Source of the DNA: Microbacterium sp. SY138 | Lineage (GTDB): Bacteria; Actinomycetota; Actinomycetes; Actinomycetales; Microbacteriaceae | Direction: 5' to 3' | NCBI RefSeq assembly: GCF_039729145.1 | Contig: NZ_CP155793.1 | Location: 2,480,001-2,544,000, forward strand | Length of the DNA stretch: 64,000 nt | Shown here: positions 8,426 to 17,626 of the stretch, piece after piece | Numbering within the stretch: the stretch's first letter is position 1 | How the letters are laid out: each line of letters begins with the position of its first letter | Notes under the pieces: generated by a model | Seen by the model: only the letters and a program-made list of their open reading frames with translations | Database searches by the model: none | What the model was told of the DNA's origin: nothing | Translations under genes and position numbers: made by a program

Positions 8426-9945
8426 ACGTCATCGTCGTCGGGTCGGGCATTGCGGGACTCACCGCGGCGCTTCATGCGCACGAGGCCGGACACGACGTGA
8501 CGATCGTCACCAAGCGCGACCTCGGAGACGGCTGCACCGGGCTCGCTCAGGGTGGCGTCGCCGGCATCTACGGTCCGGACGACTCTGCCGCACTGCACGC
8601 CGCCGACACCCGAGACGCCGGTGCCGGGCTGTCGGACCGGGACGCCGTGCAGGTGCTGGTCACGGACGGAGCGGCACGGATCGCCGAGCTGATCGCACGC
8701 GGTGTCGGCTTCGATCGTGCGGTGGACGGCACTCTGCTGCTCGGGCGTGAAGCCGCCCACCGCCACGCCCGCATCGTGCACGCGGGAGGTGACGCCACGG
8801 GCGCGGCGATCTCCGCGGCGCTCGTCGCGTCCGTGCGGCGGACGGACATCCCCCTCATCGAACATGCCTTCCTGGTCGACCTGCTGAGGCAGGAAGGCGC
8901 CGTGCGCGGAATCCGGATCCTCCTCGACGGTGAGGTCTCCGAGATCCCCGCCGATGCCGTCATCCTCGCCACCGGCGGCGCCGGCCACCTCTACGCGCAC
9001 ACGACGAACGCGGCGGGGACGACCGGAGACGGCATCGCCGCCGCGATACGGGCGGGCGCTGCGGTCGCCGACCTGGAGTTCGTCCAGTTCCATCCGACGA
9101 TCCTGGCGAAGGGCCCCGCGTTCCTCATCTCCGAGGCGGTGCGCGGCGAGGGCGCGACACTGATCGACGACGACGCCCGTCGGTTCGTGTTCGACAGCCA
9201 CCCCGACGGCGAGCTCGCACCGCGCGACGTGGTGGCGCGAGCGATCGCACGCCGCGCCACGGCTCAGGCCGCCCCGGTCAGGCTCGACGCCACGATGCTC
9301 GGTGCCGAGACCCTCGCGCGGAGGTTCCCCACGATCGATCGGGTGACCAGAGAACGCGGCTTCGACTGGGCCCGCGAACCGATCCCCGTGACGCCGGCCG
9401 CGCACTACCTGATGGGTGGCGTGGTCACCGACCTCGACGGCCGCACCACCGTGCCCGGCCTCTTCGCCGCGGGAGAGGTGGCACGCACCGGGGTGCACGG
9501 GGCAAATCGTCTGGCGTCGAACTCGCTGCTCGAAGGCGCGGTGTTCGGGGCCCGTGCGGCGGCGGCGTTGACGAGACCCTGGGCGGATGTCGCGCACGGC
9601 TCCCCTCAGGCCCGCCCCCGTGCGGAAGGGAGCCGCGGTGCGATCGCCCCCGCGTTCAGCCGCACCTCGCTGCAGCGGCTGATGTGGGAAGACGTCGGAC
9701 TGCTGCGGAACAGAGACGGTCTCTCCCGCGCGCTCGACGTCCTGCAGACCTGGACCGCGGAGAGCTCGGCGCCGACGACCGTGTCGGCGCACGAAGACGC
9801 GAATCTGCTGCTGCTCGCGCAGGCGACGGCCACCGCAGCGCTCGCCCGCACGGTATCCGTCGGCGCCCACCATCGTGTCGATGCGGCGGAACCCGCCGCC
9901 GATGCCTCTTCTCGCCTCCCCTCATCGATCCTGGAGCCCGTCTGA
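8422..9945 (+). CDS. nadB: L-aspartate oxidase NadB
   Basis: A 507-residue FAD enzyme that oxidises L-aspartate to iminoaspartate, the substrate of NadA. The N terminus has the dinucleotide-binding GSGIAG at 7-12. The substrate and flavin region shows TKRDLGDGCTGLAQGGVAG, ATGGAGHLYAHTTN and QFHPTIL. The C-terminal part holds HYLMGGVVTDLDGRTTVPGL and GANRLASNSLLEG, typical of NadB and succinate dehydrogenase flavoproteins. Its ATG overlaps the nadA stop and its TGA overlaps the nadC start, so all three enzymes are made from one coupled message. The start is unambiguous. Confidence 0.95.
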   Translation: MNVIVVGSGIAGLTAALHAHEAGHDVTIVTKRDLGDGCTGLAQGGVAGIYGPDDSAALHAADTRDAGAGLSDRDAVQVLVTDGAARIAELIARGVGFDRAVDGTLLLGREAAHRHARIVHAGGDATGAAISAALVASVRRTDIPLIEHAFLVDLLRQEGAVRGIRILLDGEVSEIPADAVILATGGAGHLYAHTTNAAGTTGDGIAAAIRAGAAVADLEFVQFHPTILAKGPAFLISEAVRGEGATLIDDDARRFVFDSHPDGELAPRDVVARAIARRATAQAAPVRLDATMLGAETLARRFPTIDRVTRERGFDWAREPIPVTPAAHYLMGGVVTDLDGRTTVPGLFAAGEVARTGVHGANRLASNSLLEGAVFGARAAAALTRPWADVAHGSPQARPRAEGSRGAIAPAFSRTSLQRLMWEDVGLLRNRDGLSRALDVLQTWTAESSAPTTVSAHEDANLLLLAQATATAALARTVSVGAHHRVDAAEPAADASSRLPSSILEPV

Positions 9946-10796
9946 TGCTGACCACCGCCACCATGAACCGCGTCGTCGGCGCGGCCCTCGAAGAAGACGC
10001 GCCCTGGGGGGACGTCACCAGTACCACGCTGCTGCCAGCGGATGCCACCGCGACCGCCGATCTCGTCGCCCGGGAACCCGGAGTCTTCAGTGGTGGAGAG
10101 GTCTTCGCCGCCGCGTTCCGGCTCACCGACGCGACTCTCGACATCGACCTGCACGTCGGTGACGGCGACGAGTTCGCCGCGGGCGACGTGCTCGCCTCGG
10201 TCTCGGGGTCGGCCCGCAGTGTGCTCACCGCAGAGCGCGTTGGCCTGAACTTCACGCAGCGGATGAGCGGTATCGCCACCCTCACCGCCGCGTACGTCGC
10301 CGCGATCGAGGGCACTGGTGCTCGCATCGCCGACACCCGCAAGACCACGCCGGGACTGCGGGCGTTCGAACGGCATGCGGTCGAATCGGGCGGCGGACAC
10401 AACCACCGGTACTCGCTGTCGGATGCCGTGATGGCGAAGGACAACCACCTGGCCGTGCTCACGCGTTCGGGGCTCGACCTCGCGACGGCGCTCCGCGAGG
10501 CACTGTCCCGCCTCCCGCACACGACCCACGTCGTCGTCGAGGTCGACCGGCTCGACCAGATCCCCGCCGTCCTCGACGGCGGTGCCCACACCGTGCTGCT
10601 CGACAACTTCTCGCTCGACGACCTGCGCGCGGGGGTGGCCCTCATCTCCGGCCGTGCCACGGTCGAGGCCTCGGGAGGCGTGAACCTCGACACGGTCGGC
10701 GACATCGCCCGCACCGGAGTGGACGTGATCTCGGTGGGGGCGCTGACACACTCCGCGCGCGCCCTCGATCTGGGCCTGGATCTGCGGATCGACTGA
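9945..10796 (+). CDS. nadC: Nicotinate-nucleotide pyrophosphorylase (carboxylating) NadC
   Basis: A 283-residue phosphoribosyltransferase that converts quinolinate and PRPP to nicotinate mononucleotide with loss of CO2, completing de novo synthesis to NaMN. Motifs include EDAPWGDVTSTTL at the N terminus, LNFTQRMSGIATLTA, IADTRKTTPGLRAFERHAV (substrate phosphate and carboxylate contacts), AKDNHL and VEASGGVNLDTV. The length is normal. Its ATG sits in a TGATG overlap with nadB. The next gene, a cysteine desulfurase, starts 5 bp after its stop. Confidence 0.96.
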   Translation: MLTTATMNRVVGAALEEDAPWGDVTSTTLLPADATATADLVAREPGVFSGGEVFAAAFRLTDATLDIDLHVGDGDEFAAGDVLASVSGSARSVLTAERVGLNFTQRMSGIATLTAAYVAAIEGTGARIADTRKTTPGLRAFERHAVESGGGHNHRYSLSDAVMAKDNHLAVLTRSGLDLATALREALSRLPHTTHVVVEVDRLDQIPAVLDGGAHTVLLDNFSLDDLRAGVALISGRATVEASGGVNLDTVGDIARTGVDVISVGALTHSARALDLGLDLRID

Positions 10797-10801
10797 CCGC
10801 G

Positions 10802-11968
10802 ATGTCGCCCTCGGACCTGCCCCGCACCGGCATGCTCTACCTCGATCACGCCGCGACCTCCCCGGTACGACCGGAGGTGCTCGAAGCGATGCGGCCGTTC
10901 CTCTCCGGCGTGTTCGGAAACCCGTCGAGCCATCACACGGCCGGCGAGGCCGCGGCGGGCGCGCTCGACGATGCCCGTGCACGGGTGGCGCGCGTGCTGG
11001 GGATGCGGACGGGCGACGTCGTGTTCACCGCCGGCGGCACCGAAGCGAACAACCTCGCGGTGAAGGGCATCATGCTCGCGGCTCTCGAGACGGGGCGGCG
11101 GCATCTGGTGACCTCGCCGATCGAGCACGAGTCGATCCTCGGATCCGCCGACTATCTACGACGCTTCCACGCCATCGAGGTCTCCCTCCTGCCCGTGGAC
11201 TCGCGCGGACGGATCGACCCGGATGACCTGGCTGCGGCGATCAGGGACGACTCCGCTCTGATCTCGATCGGCCACGCCAACAACGAGATCGGCACCGTCC
11301 AGGATGTGTCGGCGCTCGCCGCCGTCGCCCGTGCCGCCCGCGTCCCCCTGCATCTGGATGCCGTGCAGTCGGCGGGATGGCTCCCTCTGGGTGATCTCGG
11401 CGCAGACGCGGTGTCGATCGCCGGCCACAAGCTCGGGGCTCCGAAAGGCATCGGTGCCCTGGCCGTCCGTGGGCGCGTGCCGGTGGAGCCGCTGCTGCAC
11501 GGCGGCGGCCAGGAGCGCGGGAGACGCTCAGGCACCGAGAACGTCGCGGGCGCAGTCGCACTCGCGACGGCGCTGGAACTCGCCGAGACGGAACGCGTAA
11601 CGGTTGCGGCGCAGGTCGGATCGGCGACCGCGCGGTTCATCACCCAGGTGCTCACGAGCATCCCCGATGCCACGCTCACCGGGGATTCCCGAGGCCGTCT
11701 GCCCGGAACGGCGAGCTTCACGTTCGCCGGCACCAGCGGGGAGTCGATTCTGCTCGAGCTGGAGCGCCGCGGGGTCATCTCGTCGAGCGGATCGGCATGC
11801 GCGGCGGGCAGCGACGAGCCGTCGCACGTGCTGCTCGCCTGCGGTGTGGCCCCCGAAGTGGCGCAGACCGCCGTACGTTTCACGTTCGATCGCGCGGCTC
11901 TGCCCCCGGATGCTCCCGAACGGCTGGCTGTGCTCGTCGCCGAGTCGGTGCGCGCGGCCCGCGGCTGA
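10802..11968 (+). CDS. Cysteine desulfurase of the NAD operon (NifS-like)
   Basis: A 388-residue class V PLP enzyme. The Schiff-base lysine lies in SIAGHKLGAPKG near 205, with the upstream LDAVQSAGW giving the PLP-contacting Asp and Gln. The catalytic cysteine lies in the loop SSGSACAAGSDEPSHV near 325. It moves sulfur from cysteine to a persulfide. NifS-like genes in nad operons are known in several bacteria, and the natural client here is the NadA 4Fe-4S cluster; that link is inference from position. It starts 5 bp after nadC, so it belongs to the same operon. Confidence 0.93.
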   Translation: MSPSDLPRTGMLYLDHAATSPVRPEVLEAMRPFLSGVFGNPSSHHTAGEAAAGALDDARARVARVLGMRTGDVVFTAGGTEANNLAVKGIMLAALETGRRHLVTSPIEHESILGSADYLRRFHAIEVSLLPVDSRGRIDPDDLAAAIRDDSALISIGHANNEIGTVQDVSALAAVARAARVPLHLDAVQSAGWLPLGDLGADAVSIAGHKLGAPKGIGALAVRGRVPVEPLLHGGGQERGRRSGTENVAGAVALATALELAETERVTVAAQVGSATARFITQVLTSIPDATLTGDSRGRLPGTASFTFAGTSGESILLELERRGVISSSGSACAAGSDEPSHVLLACGVAPEVAQTAVRFTFDRAALPPDAPERLAVLVAESVRAARG

Positions 11969-11990
11969 GCCACGGTCATAGACTCAGCAG

Positions 11991-12938
11991 GTGACTGCCT
12001 CCGCCCCGATCGTGACGCTGATCGTCCCCGGACGCGACATCGCGGCCTTCGCCCCCGCCGCTCTCGACTCGCTGCGCGCGCAGACCGAGTCACGATGGCG
12101 GGCGATCCTCATCGACGACGGCTCGACGGATGACACAGGAGCGATCTTCGACGCCGCCGCAGCCGAAGACCCCCGCTTCACGACGATCCGCCACGGGGCC
12201 TCCCGCGGTCTCGGCGCCGCGCGCAATGTCGGTCTGGAGCTCGTCGACACCCCGTACCTCGGTTTCCTCGACGGCGACGACGAACTGCTGCCGAACGCCC
12301 TCGCCCGCATGACGGAGACACTGGGCCGGACCGGAAGCGACTTCGTCGCCGGCGCCTACGTACGCTCGCGGGTCCGCGGTGACGGCTACGTCGCCGGCCG
12401 CGTGCAGCCCTGGGTCGCTGCGGCCACGTCTCCGGAGCGACTCGGCACGACCCTCGCCGCGCACCCCCTGGCGGTCTCGAACATCGTCGCCTGGTCGAAG
12501 GTGAGCCGCACCTCGTTCTGGCACGACCTGCGCTTCCCCGAGGGGGTCGCCTACGAAGACCAGGTGGTCGCGCAGCTCATGTACACCCGGGCACGCGCAT
12601 TCGATGTGATCCCCGATGTGGTCGTGCGCTGGCGGCTCCGCGCCGATGGCACCTCAATCACTCAGGGCAAGGCACAGCTGCCGGTGCTGCGCGACTACCT
12701 CGCGGCCCTCCGCGGCGGCCTCCACGTGCTGCACGAGGCCGGTGCCCACGCCTCGGTGACCGCTCGCATCGAACTCATCCTCGCGATGGACGTCGCCTCG
12801 CTCCTCGAGATCGCCGAGAGCCATGCCGACCCGACCTACGCCGCCGAGGTCGACGCCTTCATCTCGGAGCTGCGGGCCCTCCCCGAGTTCGCCGACGCCG
12901 CGCCCGACCCCGCCATCGCCGCCGCGCTCGCGTGGTGA
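11991..12938 (+). CDS. Family 2 glycosyltransferase (GT-A fold)
   Basis: A 315-residue protein beginning VTLIVPGRD, with IDDGSTDDTGAIFDAA near 45 for nucleotide-sugar binding, SRGLGAARNVGLE, and FLDGDDELLPNAL with the DxD-like DGDD metal motif near 93. No membrane helix is evident, so it is probably cytoplasmic or peripheral. The GTG start at 11991 is 22 bp after the nifS stop; no better in-frame start lies closer. It may be co-transcribed with the NAD genes, but its acceptor and donor are unknown and a link to NAD metabolism is not implied. Confidence 0.85.
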   Translation: MTASAPIVTLIVPGRDIAAFAPAALDSLRAQTESRWRAILIDDGSTDDTGAIFDAAAAEDPRFTTIRHGASRGLGAARNVGLELVDTPYLGFLDGDDELLPNALARMTETLGRTGSDFVAGAYVRSRVRGDGYVAGRVQPWVAAATSPERLGTTLAAHPLAVSNIVAWSKVSRTSFWHDLRFPEGVAYEDQVVAQLMYTRARAFDVIPDVVVRWRLRADGTSITQGKAQLPVLRDYLAALRGGLHVLHEAGAHASVTARIELILAMDVASLLEIAESHADPTYAAEVDAFISELRALPEFADAAPDPAIAAALAW

Positions 12939-12969
12939 TCCCCGCCCTCCGAACCCTGACGGTGAACAC

Positions 12970-13743
12970 ATGAACGACTACCTCTCCTCCCTGTTCTCAC
13001 TCGACGGTCGCACCGCCGTCGTCACCGGCGGCAGCTCCGGGATCGGCCGGGGGATCGCCACCGCACTCGCTCGCGCCGGAGCGTCGACGGTCATCGTCGC
13101 GCGCGGTGAGGATCGCATCCGCGAGACGGTCGACGAGCTGCGCGCGCTCGGATGCCGCGCCCACGGCGTGATCGGCGACCTCAGCACGAGGGACGGGATC
13201 CACGCGGTCGGCGAAGCCGCGGCCGCACCGTTCGGCGCGCCCGACATCCTCGTCAACTCCGCCGGCATCAACATCCGCCCGCCGTTCGCGGAGATCACCG
13301 AAGACGACTGGGACGCGACGATGACGGTCAACGCCCTCGCGCCGTTCCTGCTCGGTCAGCGCTTTGCGCAGGGCATGGCCGCACGCGGGTACGGTCGACT
13401 CATTCACATCAGTTCCCAGCAGGCCCACCGCGCCTTCGTGGGCAGCGGCATCTACGGCGCGTCGAAAGGCGCGGTGGAATCGCTCATGCGCTCCGAGGCC
13501 GAGGCCTGGGGTGGCACCGGCGTCACCAGCAACACGCTCGTCCCCGGCTTCGTGCTCACCCCGTTGAACGCCCGGCTGCAGCAGGACCCGGAGAAGGTCG
13601 CGGAGCTCGCCGCGCGCACGATGATCGGGCGCAACGGTCTGCCGAGCGACTTCGCGGGAGCGGCGGTGTTCCTTGCCGGAGCCGGCTCGGCCTACGTCAC
13701 CGGCCAGTCGCTGTTCGTCGACGGCGGCCTCTCGGTACACTGA
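12970..13743 (+). CDS. Short-chain dehydrogenase/reductase (SDR)
   Basis: A 257-residue classical SDR. The cofactor motif TGGSSGIGRG is at 19-28, the NNAG-like motif appears as NSAG near 96-99, and the catalytic triad is Ser149, Tyr162 and Lys166 in YGASK. GLSVH ends the protein after the usual VTGQSLFVDGG. Arg at the end of the second strand (VARGED) points to NADP(H) but is not conclusive. It resembles gluconate 5-dehydrogenase/3-oxoacyl reductase-type SDRs; the substrate cannot be told. The ATG at 12970 is 31 bp after the glycosyltransferase stop. Confidence 0.88.
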   Translation: MNDYLSSLFSLDGRTAVVTGGSSGIGRGIATALARAGASTVIVARGEDRIRETVDELRALGCRAHGVIGDLSTRDGIHAVGEAAAAPFGAPDILVNSAGINIRPPFAEITEDDWDATMTVNALAPFLLGQRFAQGMAARGYGRLIHISSQQAHRAFVGSGIYGASKGAVESLMRSEAEAWGGTGVTSNTLVPGFVLTPLNARLQQDPEKVAELAARTMIGRNGLPSDFAGAAVFLAGAGSAYVTGQSLFVDGGLSVH

Positions 13744-13764
13744 CGCTCGCCGCCACGACGCCGC

Positions 13765-13860
13765 CTCAGGGTGCAGTACTCAGGGCTCAGTACTCAGTAC
13801 TCAGGGCTCAGTACTCAGGGCTCAGTACTCAGTACTCAGGGCTCAGTACTCAGTGCTCAG
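13765..13860. repeat. Heptamer tandem array (AGTACTC / AGGGCTC / AGTGCTC)
   Basis: From 13775 there are twelve uninterrupted 7-nt units, seven AGTACTC with one AGTGCTC and four AGGGCTC, ending with AG at 13860; a degenerate unit AGGGTGC precedes them. It fills the gap between two convergent genes and invades the last codons and stop of the ABC exporter. AGTACT is itself palindromic, so both strands can fold. It may help separate the converging transcripts, but no terminator stem stands out. Confidence 0.9.
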
Positions 13861-15913
13861 GCGGGTAGACCCGTTCGTCCGGTCGAGGCTCGGCGAGCAG
13901 CGGCACCGCAGCGGTGATGGTCGCGACCGCATCCGCCCCCGCGGAATCGGCGGGCGCCTTGTCCGCGCGGCGATCGGCGAGGGGTGCCACGGCGCCCCCG
14001 GTCACTTCTTCCTCGACGGCGGCCTCGGTCTCGAGCACGCGCGACGCCGCAACCTGCTCGGCCGCGAGCTCGGCATACAGACCGCCGCGGGCGAGCAGTT
14101 CGACGTGCGAACCCGACTCGACGATGCGCCCGGCCTCCAGAACGTGGATCACGTCCGCGCCCATCACCGTCGAGAGCCGGTGGGCGATGGAGAGGGTCGT
14201 GCGCCCCTTCGCGGCCTCGTCGAGCGCCTCCTGCACCACGCGCTCCGAGACCGTGTCGAGTGCCGAGGTCGCCTCGTCGAGGAGCAGCACCGGAGGGTCT
14301 TTCAGCAGCACCCTGGCGATCGCGATGCGCTGTTTCTCGCCACCGGAGAGCCGGTAGCCGCGCTCCCCCACCACGGTGTCGTAGCCCTGCTCGAAGCCGG
14401 CGATGATGTGGTGGATGTTCGCGGCGGTGCAAGCGGCGATCAGTTCTTCCTCGGTCGCATCGGGCTTGGCGTAGCGCAGGTTCTCACGGATCGTGGCATG
14501 GAAGAGGTACGTCTCCTGCGACACGATGCCGACGTTGTCGATGATCGACTCCTGCGTGAGCGCGCGCACGTCGGCACCGGCGAACATCACGGCTCCTCCC
14601 TTCGCCTCGTACAGGCGAGGAGCCAGATACAGGATCGTGGTCTTGCCGGCGCCCGAGGGGCCCACGAACGCGACGTGCTGGCCGGGTTCCGCCACGAAGG
14701 ACACTCCGTCGAGCGTCGGACGGGCGTCGGAGGACGCGTCCGGGTAGCGGAACACCACCTCGGCGAACTCCAGGCGTCCTCGCGGCCCGGGTGCGTCGTC
14801 GACCGTGATCGCGTCGGGCGCATCCTGGATCTCCGGGACGAGGTCGAGGTATTCGAAGATGCGCGCGAACAGCGCCGACGACGTCTGCAGATCGAGCGAC
14901 ACCCGCATCAGACCCATCAACGGCATGAGCAGCCGCGCCTGCACCGTGGTGAACGCGACGACGGTTCCTGCGGTGATCGCCCCGGTGCCGCCGGCGATCA
15001 GGTATCCGGAGACGAGATAGATCACGGCAGGAACGCTGGCCATCAGCACCTGCACGACGGCGAAGAAACCCTGGCCGCTCATCGCCCGGCGCACCTGGAG
15101 GACCACCTGGTTGCGGTTCTCCGCCTGGTAGCGCTCCGACTCGGTGCGCTGGCGGTTGAAGGCCTTCGACAGCAGCATGCCCGAGACGCTCAGCGTCTCC
15201 TGCGTGATCGAGGTGAGCTCGGACAGCGATTCCTGCGTCTCTCCCGCGATACGTGCCCGCACCTGGCCCACCTTGCGCTGGACGAAGATCAGGAACGGCA
15301 TCATGATCACGGCGATGAGCGTGAGACGCCAGTCGATCAGGATCATCGCGACGAGCGAGGCGATCACCGTGACGACGTTGCCCAGGATGCTGGTGACGGT
15401 GTTCGTCAGCACGCCGGAGACGCCACCCACGTCGTTCTGCAGGCGTGACTGGATGACGCCCGTCTTGGTGCGGGTGAAGAAGCCGAGTTCCATCGCCTGC
15501 AGGTGCTCGAACAGCTTCACACGCAGGTCGCCGGTGACACTGTTGCCGACGGTTGCCGTGAGCCAGGTCTGGGCCACTCCGAGAGCAGCGGAGAGCAGGA
15601 AGAGACCGATCATGGCGGCGACGAGCCAGGCCAGCAGTTCGAGGTGCGGCCCTCCCCCGGCGACGGGGAAGAGTGCATCGTCGAAGATCCGTTGCACGAT
15701 CAGCGGCGGCACGACGGCTATCGCGGCGCCGACCACCACCAGGATGCCGGTGGAGAAGATGCGCCAGCGATACGCGCGGAACAGCGAGACGACCCGCGCA
15801 CCGAGGCCGTTGATCCGGGGGGCCTCGGCATTCAGCTTCCGCTGCGCGCTCTCGTCGACCCCGCGGAAGCCACCACCCCGCGGGCCACCGCCCATGCCGC
15901 CGCCCATGCTCAT
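13850..15913 (-). CDS. ABC exporter, fused membrane and ATPase half-transporter
   Basis: A 687-residue half-transporter that should work as a dimer. After a glycine-rich head (MSMGGGMGGGPRGGGFRG) come six membrane helices, then the ATPase with Walker A VGPSGAGKTTILY, signature YRLSGGEKQRIAIAR, Walker B PVLLLDEATSALD and the switch IAHRLSTV. It resembles MsbA/LmrA-type multidrug or lipid exporters; the cargo is unknown. A charged tail of about 60 residues follows the ATPase. The final codons GAG CAC TGA lie inside the heptamer array, so array length sets the C terminus. The gene faces the SDR and diverges from the MFS gene. Confidence 0.9.
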   Translation of the reverse strand: MSMGGGMGGGPRGGGFRGVDESAQRKLNAEAPRINGLGARVVSLFRAYRWRIFSTGILVVVGAAIAVVPPLIVQRIFDDALFPVAGGGPHLELLAWLVAAMIGLFLLSAALGVAQTWLTATVGNSVTGDLRVKLFEHLQAMELGFFTRTKTGVIQSRLQNDVGGVSGVLTNTVTSILGNVVTVIASLVAMILIDWRLTLIAVIMMPFLIFVQRKVGQVRARIAGETQESLSELTSITQETLSVSGMLLSKAFNRQRTESERYQAENRNQVVLQVRRAMSGQGFFAVVQVLMASVPAVIYLVSGYLIAGGTGAITAGTVVAFTTVQARLLMPLMGLMRVSLDLQTSSALFARIFEYLDLVPEIQDAPDAITVDDAPGPRGRLEFAEVVFRYPDASSDARPTLDGVSFVAEPGQHVAFVGPSGAGKTTILYLAPRLYEAKGGAVMFAGADVRALTQESIIDNVGIVSQETYLFHATIRENLRYAKPDATEEELIAACTAANIHHIIAGFEQGYDTVVGERGYRLSGGEKQRIAIARVLLKDPPVLLLDEATSALDTVSERVVQEALDEAAKGRTTLSIAHRLSTVMGADVIHVLEAGRIVESGSHVELLARGGLYAELAAEQVAASRVLETEAAVEEEVTGGAVAPLADRRADKAPADSAGADAVATITAAVPLLAEPRPDERVYPPEH

Positions 15914-16072
15914 GGCGCCAGCGTACTCACGTGCGGGGACACCGAGGCCCGCGCCTCCGCCGTCGGCGGATATCTGTGAATTCGGAATGAAATGTCCGCG
16001 GCTGCCGTTACGCTGAGTGACTCTTGCGAACTCTCGCGATACTCCGTTTCTTCTTCGCCCTGGAGGCCGCCC

Positions 16073-17551
16073 ATGTCTGCCGTCGATACCGGCTCCATCT
16101 CGACGACCCCCGCAGCGGCAGGGGGCGAGATCTCCCGCAAGGACATGCGGGTGATCTGGCTGCTACTGGTCGCCGCCTTCGTCGCCATCCTCAACGAGAC
16201 CACGATGGGGATCGCGATCCCTCATCTGAACACCGACCTGGGCATTCCGCCCGAGCTCGGCCAGTGGCTCACGAGCGCCTTCATGCTCACCATGGCCGTG
16301 GTCATCCCGACCACCGGGTTCATCCTGCAGCGGTTCACGACGCGTCAGGTCTTCATCGCCGCGATGATCGCGTTCTCGCTCGGCACGCTCGTCGCGCTCG
16401 TCGCCCCCGGCTTCGCCGTGCTGCTCGTCGGCCGTGTGATCCAGGCGGCCGGTACCGGCATCATGATGCCGCTGCTCATGACGACGATCATGAACGTCGT
16501 GCCGCCGCAGTCCCGCGGTCGCATGATGGGCCGTGTCGGCCTCGTGATCTCGCTCGCTCCCGCCATCGGCCCGACCCTCGCGGGTGCGGTGCTCGAACTC
16601 GCCAGCTGGCGCGCGCTCTTCGGAATCATCCTCCCGATCTCCCTCATCGCCCTGTTCATGGGCGTCAAGTGGATGACGAACCTGGGTGAGACCCGCGCCG
16701 TGCCGCTCGACGTGCTGTCGATCCCGCTCGCGGCGCTCGGCTTCGGCGGCATCGTGTTCGGACTCAGCCAGTTCGGCGGCGAGGGCGGATCGGGCGAGAC
16801 CGCCGGCATCATCTCGCTGGTGGTCGGCGCGGTGTCGCTCGGCCTGTTCGTCTGGCGTCAGCTCGTGTTGCAGCGCGTCGACGACGCGCTGCTCGATCTG
16901 CGCGTGTTCCGCTCCAGCAACTTCACGCTGTCGGTGATCATCATGTCGATCCTGGCGCTGTCGATGTTCGGCACGCTGACGCTGCTTCCGCAGTATCTGC
17001 AGAACGTCGCCGGTCTCAACCCGCTGCAGTCCGGCCTGATCCTGCTTCCGGGCTCGCTGCTCATGGGGCTGCTCGGGCCCGTCATGGGCCGTGTCTACGA
17101 TGCGCGCGGCACGCGTCCGCTGCTCATCCCCGGCACGATCCTGGTCTCGGCGTCGCTCTTCTTCTACTCGACGGTGGGCGAGCACACCGTATGGTGGGTT
17201 CTCATCATCGTGCAGGCGGCGATGTCGGTCGGCCTGGCGATGTCGTTCACGCCGCTGTTCTCCGCCTCGCTCGGGTCGCTCCAGCGATCGCTGTACTCGC
17301 ACGGTTCTGCGGTGCTGAACACGCTGCAGCAGGTCGGCGGCGCGGCCGGTGTCGCGCTGCTGCTGGTGACGTACTCGTCGATCCTGCACGCGGGCGAGCA
17401 GGAGGGGCTGTCGACCGCGGTCGCCGGCGCTCCCGGCGCGCGCATGGCGTTCCTCATCGCGGCGATCATCTCGCTCGCGGCGGTGGCGCTCAGCCCGTTC
17501 GTCCGCAAGCCCGCCGACGATGCCGGCGAGGGTTTCCACGGCGGTCACTGA
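16073..17551 (+). CDS. MFS drug exporter, DHA2 (14-helix) family
   Basis: A 492-residue membrane protein with about 14 helices. LNETTMGIAIPHLNTDLG in helix 1 and VGRVIQAAGTGIMMPLLMT in helix 4, followed by RGRMMGRVGLVISLAPAIGPTLAG (motif C, antiporters), place it in the DHA2 (EmrB/QacA-like) group of proton-drug antiporters. I chose the ATG at 16073 because GGAGG lies 5 nt upstream; the frame is open back to 15992 but has no ribosome site. It diverges from the ABC exporter, so two exporters share this 160-bp promoter region. The substrate is unknown. Confidence 0.9.
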   Translation: MSAVDTGSISTTPAAAGGEISRKDMRVIWLLLVAAFVAILNETTMGIAIPHLNTDLGIPPELGQWLTSAFMLTMAVVIPTTGFILQRFTTRQVFIAAMIAFSLGTLVALVAPGFAVLLVGRVIQAAGTGIMMPLLMTTIMNVVPPQSRGRMMGRVGLVISLAPAIGPTLAGAVLELASWRALFGIILPISLIALFMGVKWMTNLGETRAVPLDVLSIPLAALGFGGIVFGLSQFGGEGGSGETAGIISLVVGAVSLGLFVWRQLVLQRVDDALLDLRVFRSSNFTLSVIIMSILALSMFGTLTLLPQYLQNVAGLNPLQSGLILLPGSLLMGLLGPVMGRVYDARGTRPLLIPGTILVSASLFFYSTVGEHTVWWVLIIVQAAMSVGLAMSFTPLFSASLGSLQRSLYSHGSAVLNTLQQVGGAAGVALLLVTYSSILHAGEQEGLSTAVAGAPGARMAFLIAAIISLAAVALSPFVRKPADDAGEGFHGGH

Positions 17552-17567
17552 CCCTCCGTAGACGGCC

Positions 17568-17626
17568 TGCGATGGCGTCTGCCGCTTACTCGCTCTTCGG
17601 GGCGGGGAACTGGCAGACGCCATTGC
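17568..17626. repeat. Inverted repeat overlapping the 3' end of the Cys-motif mini-gene
   Basis: ATGGCGTCTGCC at 17572-17583 is the exact complement of 17612-17623, and flanking TGC/GCA extends the pairing across one mismatched position. The right arm is the part of the mini-gene that encodes its NGVCQ region; the left arm lies beyond the stop codon. It could act as a terminator between two convergent genes, though no T-tract follows on either strand. Confidence 0.6.

Noticed and set aside
7453..9873. An 806-codon minus-strand frame opposite nadA and nadB
   Set aside because: It lies opposite two clear enzymes, has no domain and is rich in Arg and Gly, so it is a shadow frame.
13765..13860. 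Heptamer repeat as a CRISPR array
   Set aside because: Units are 7 nt with no spacers and no cas genes are near.
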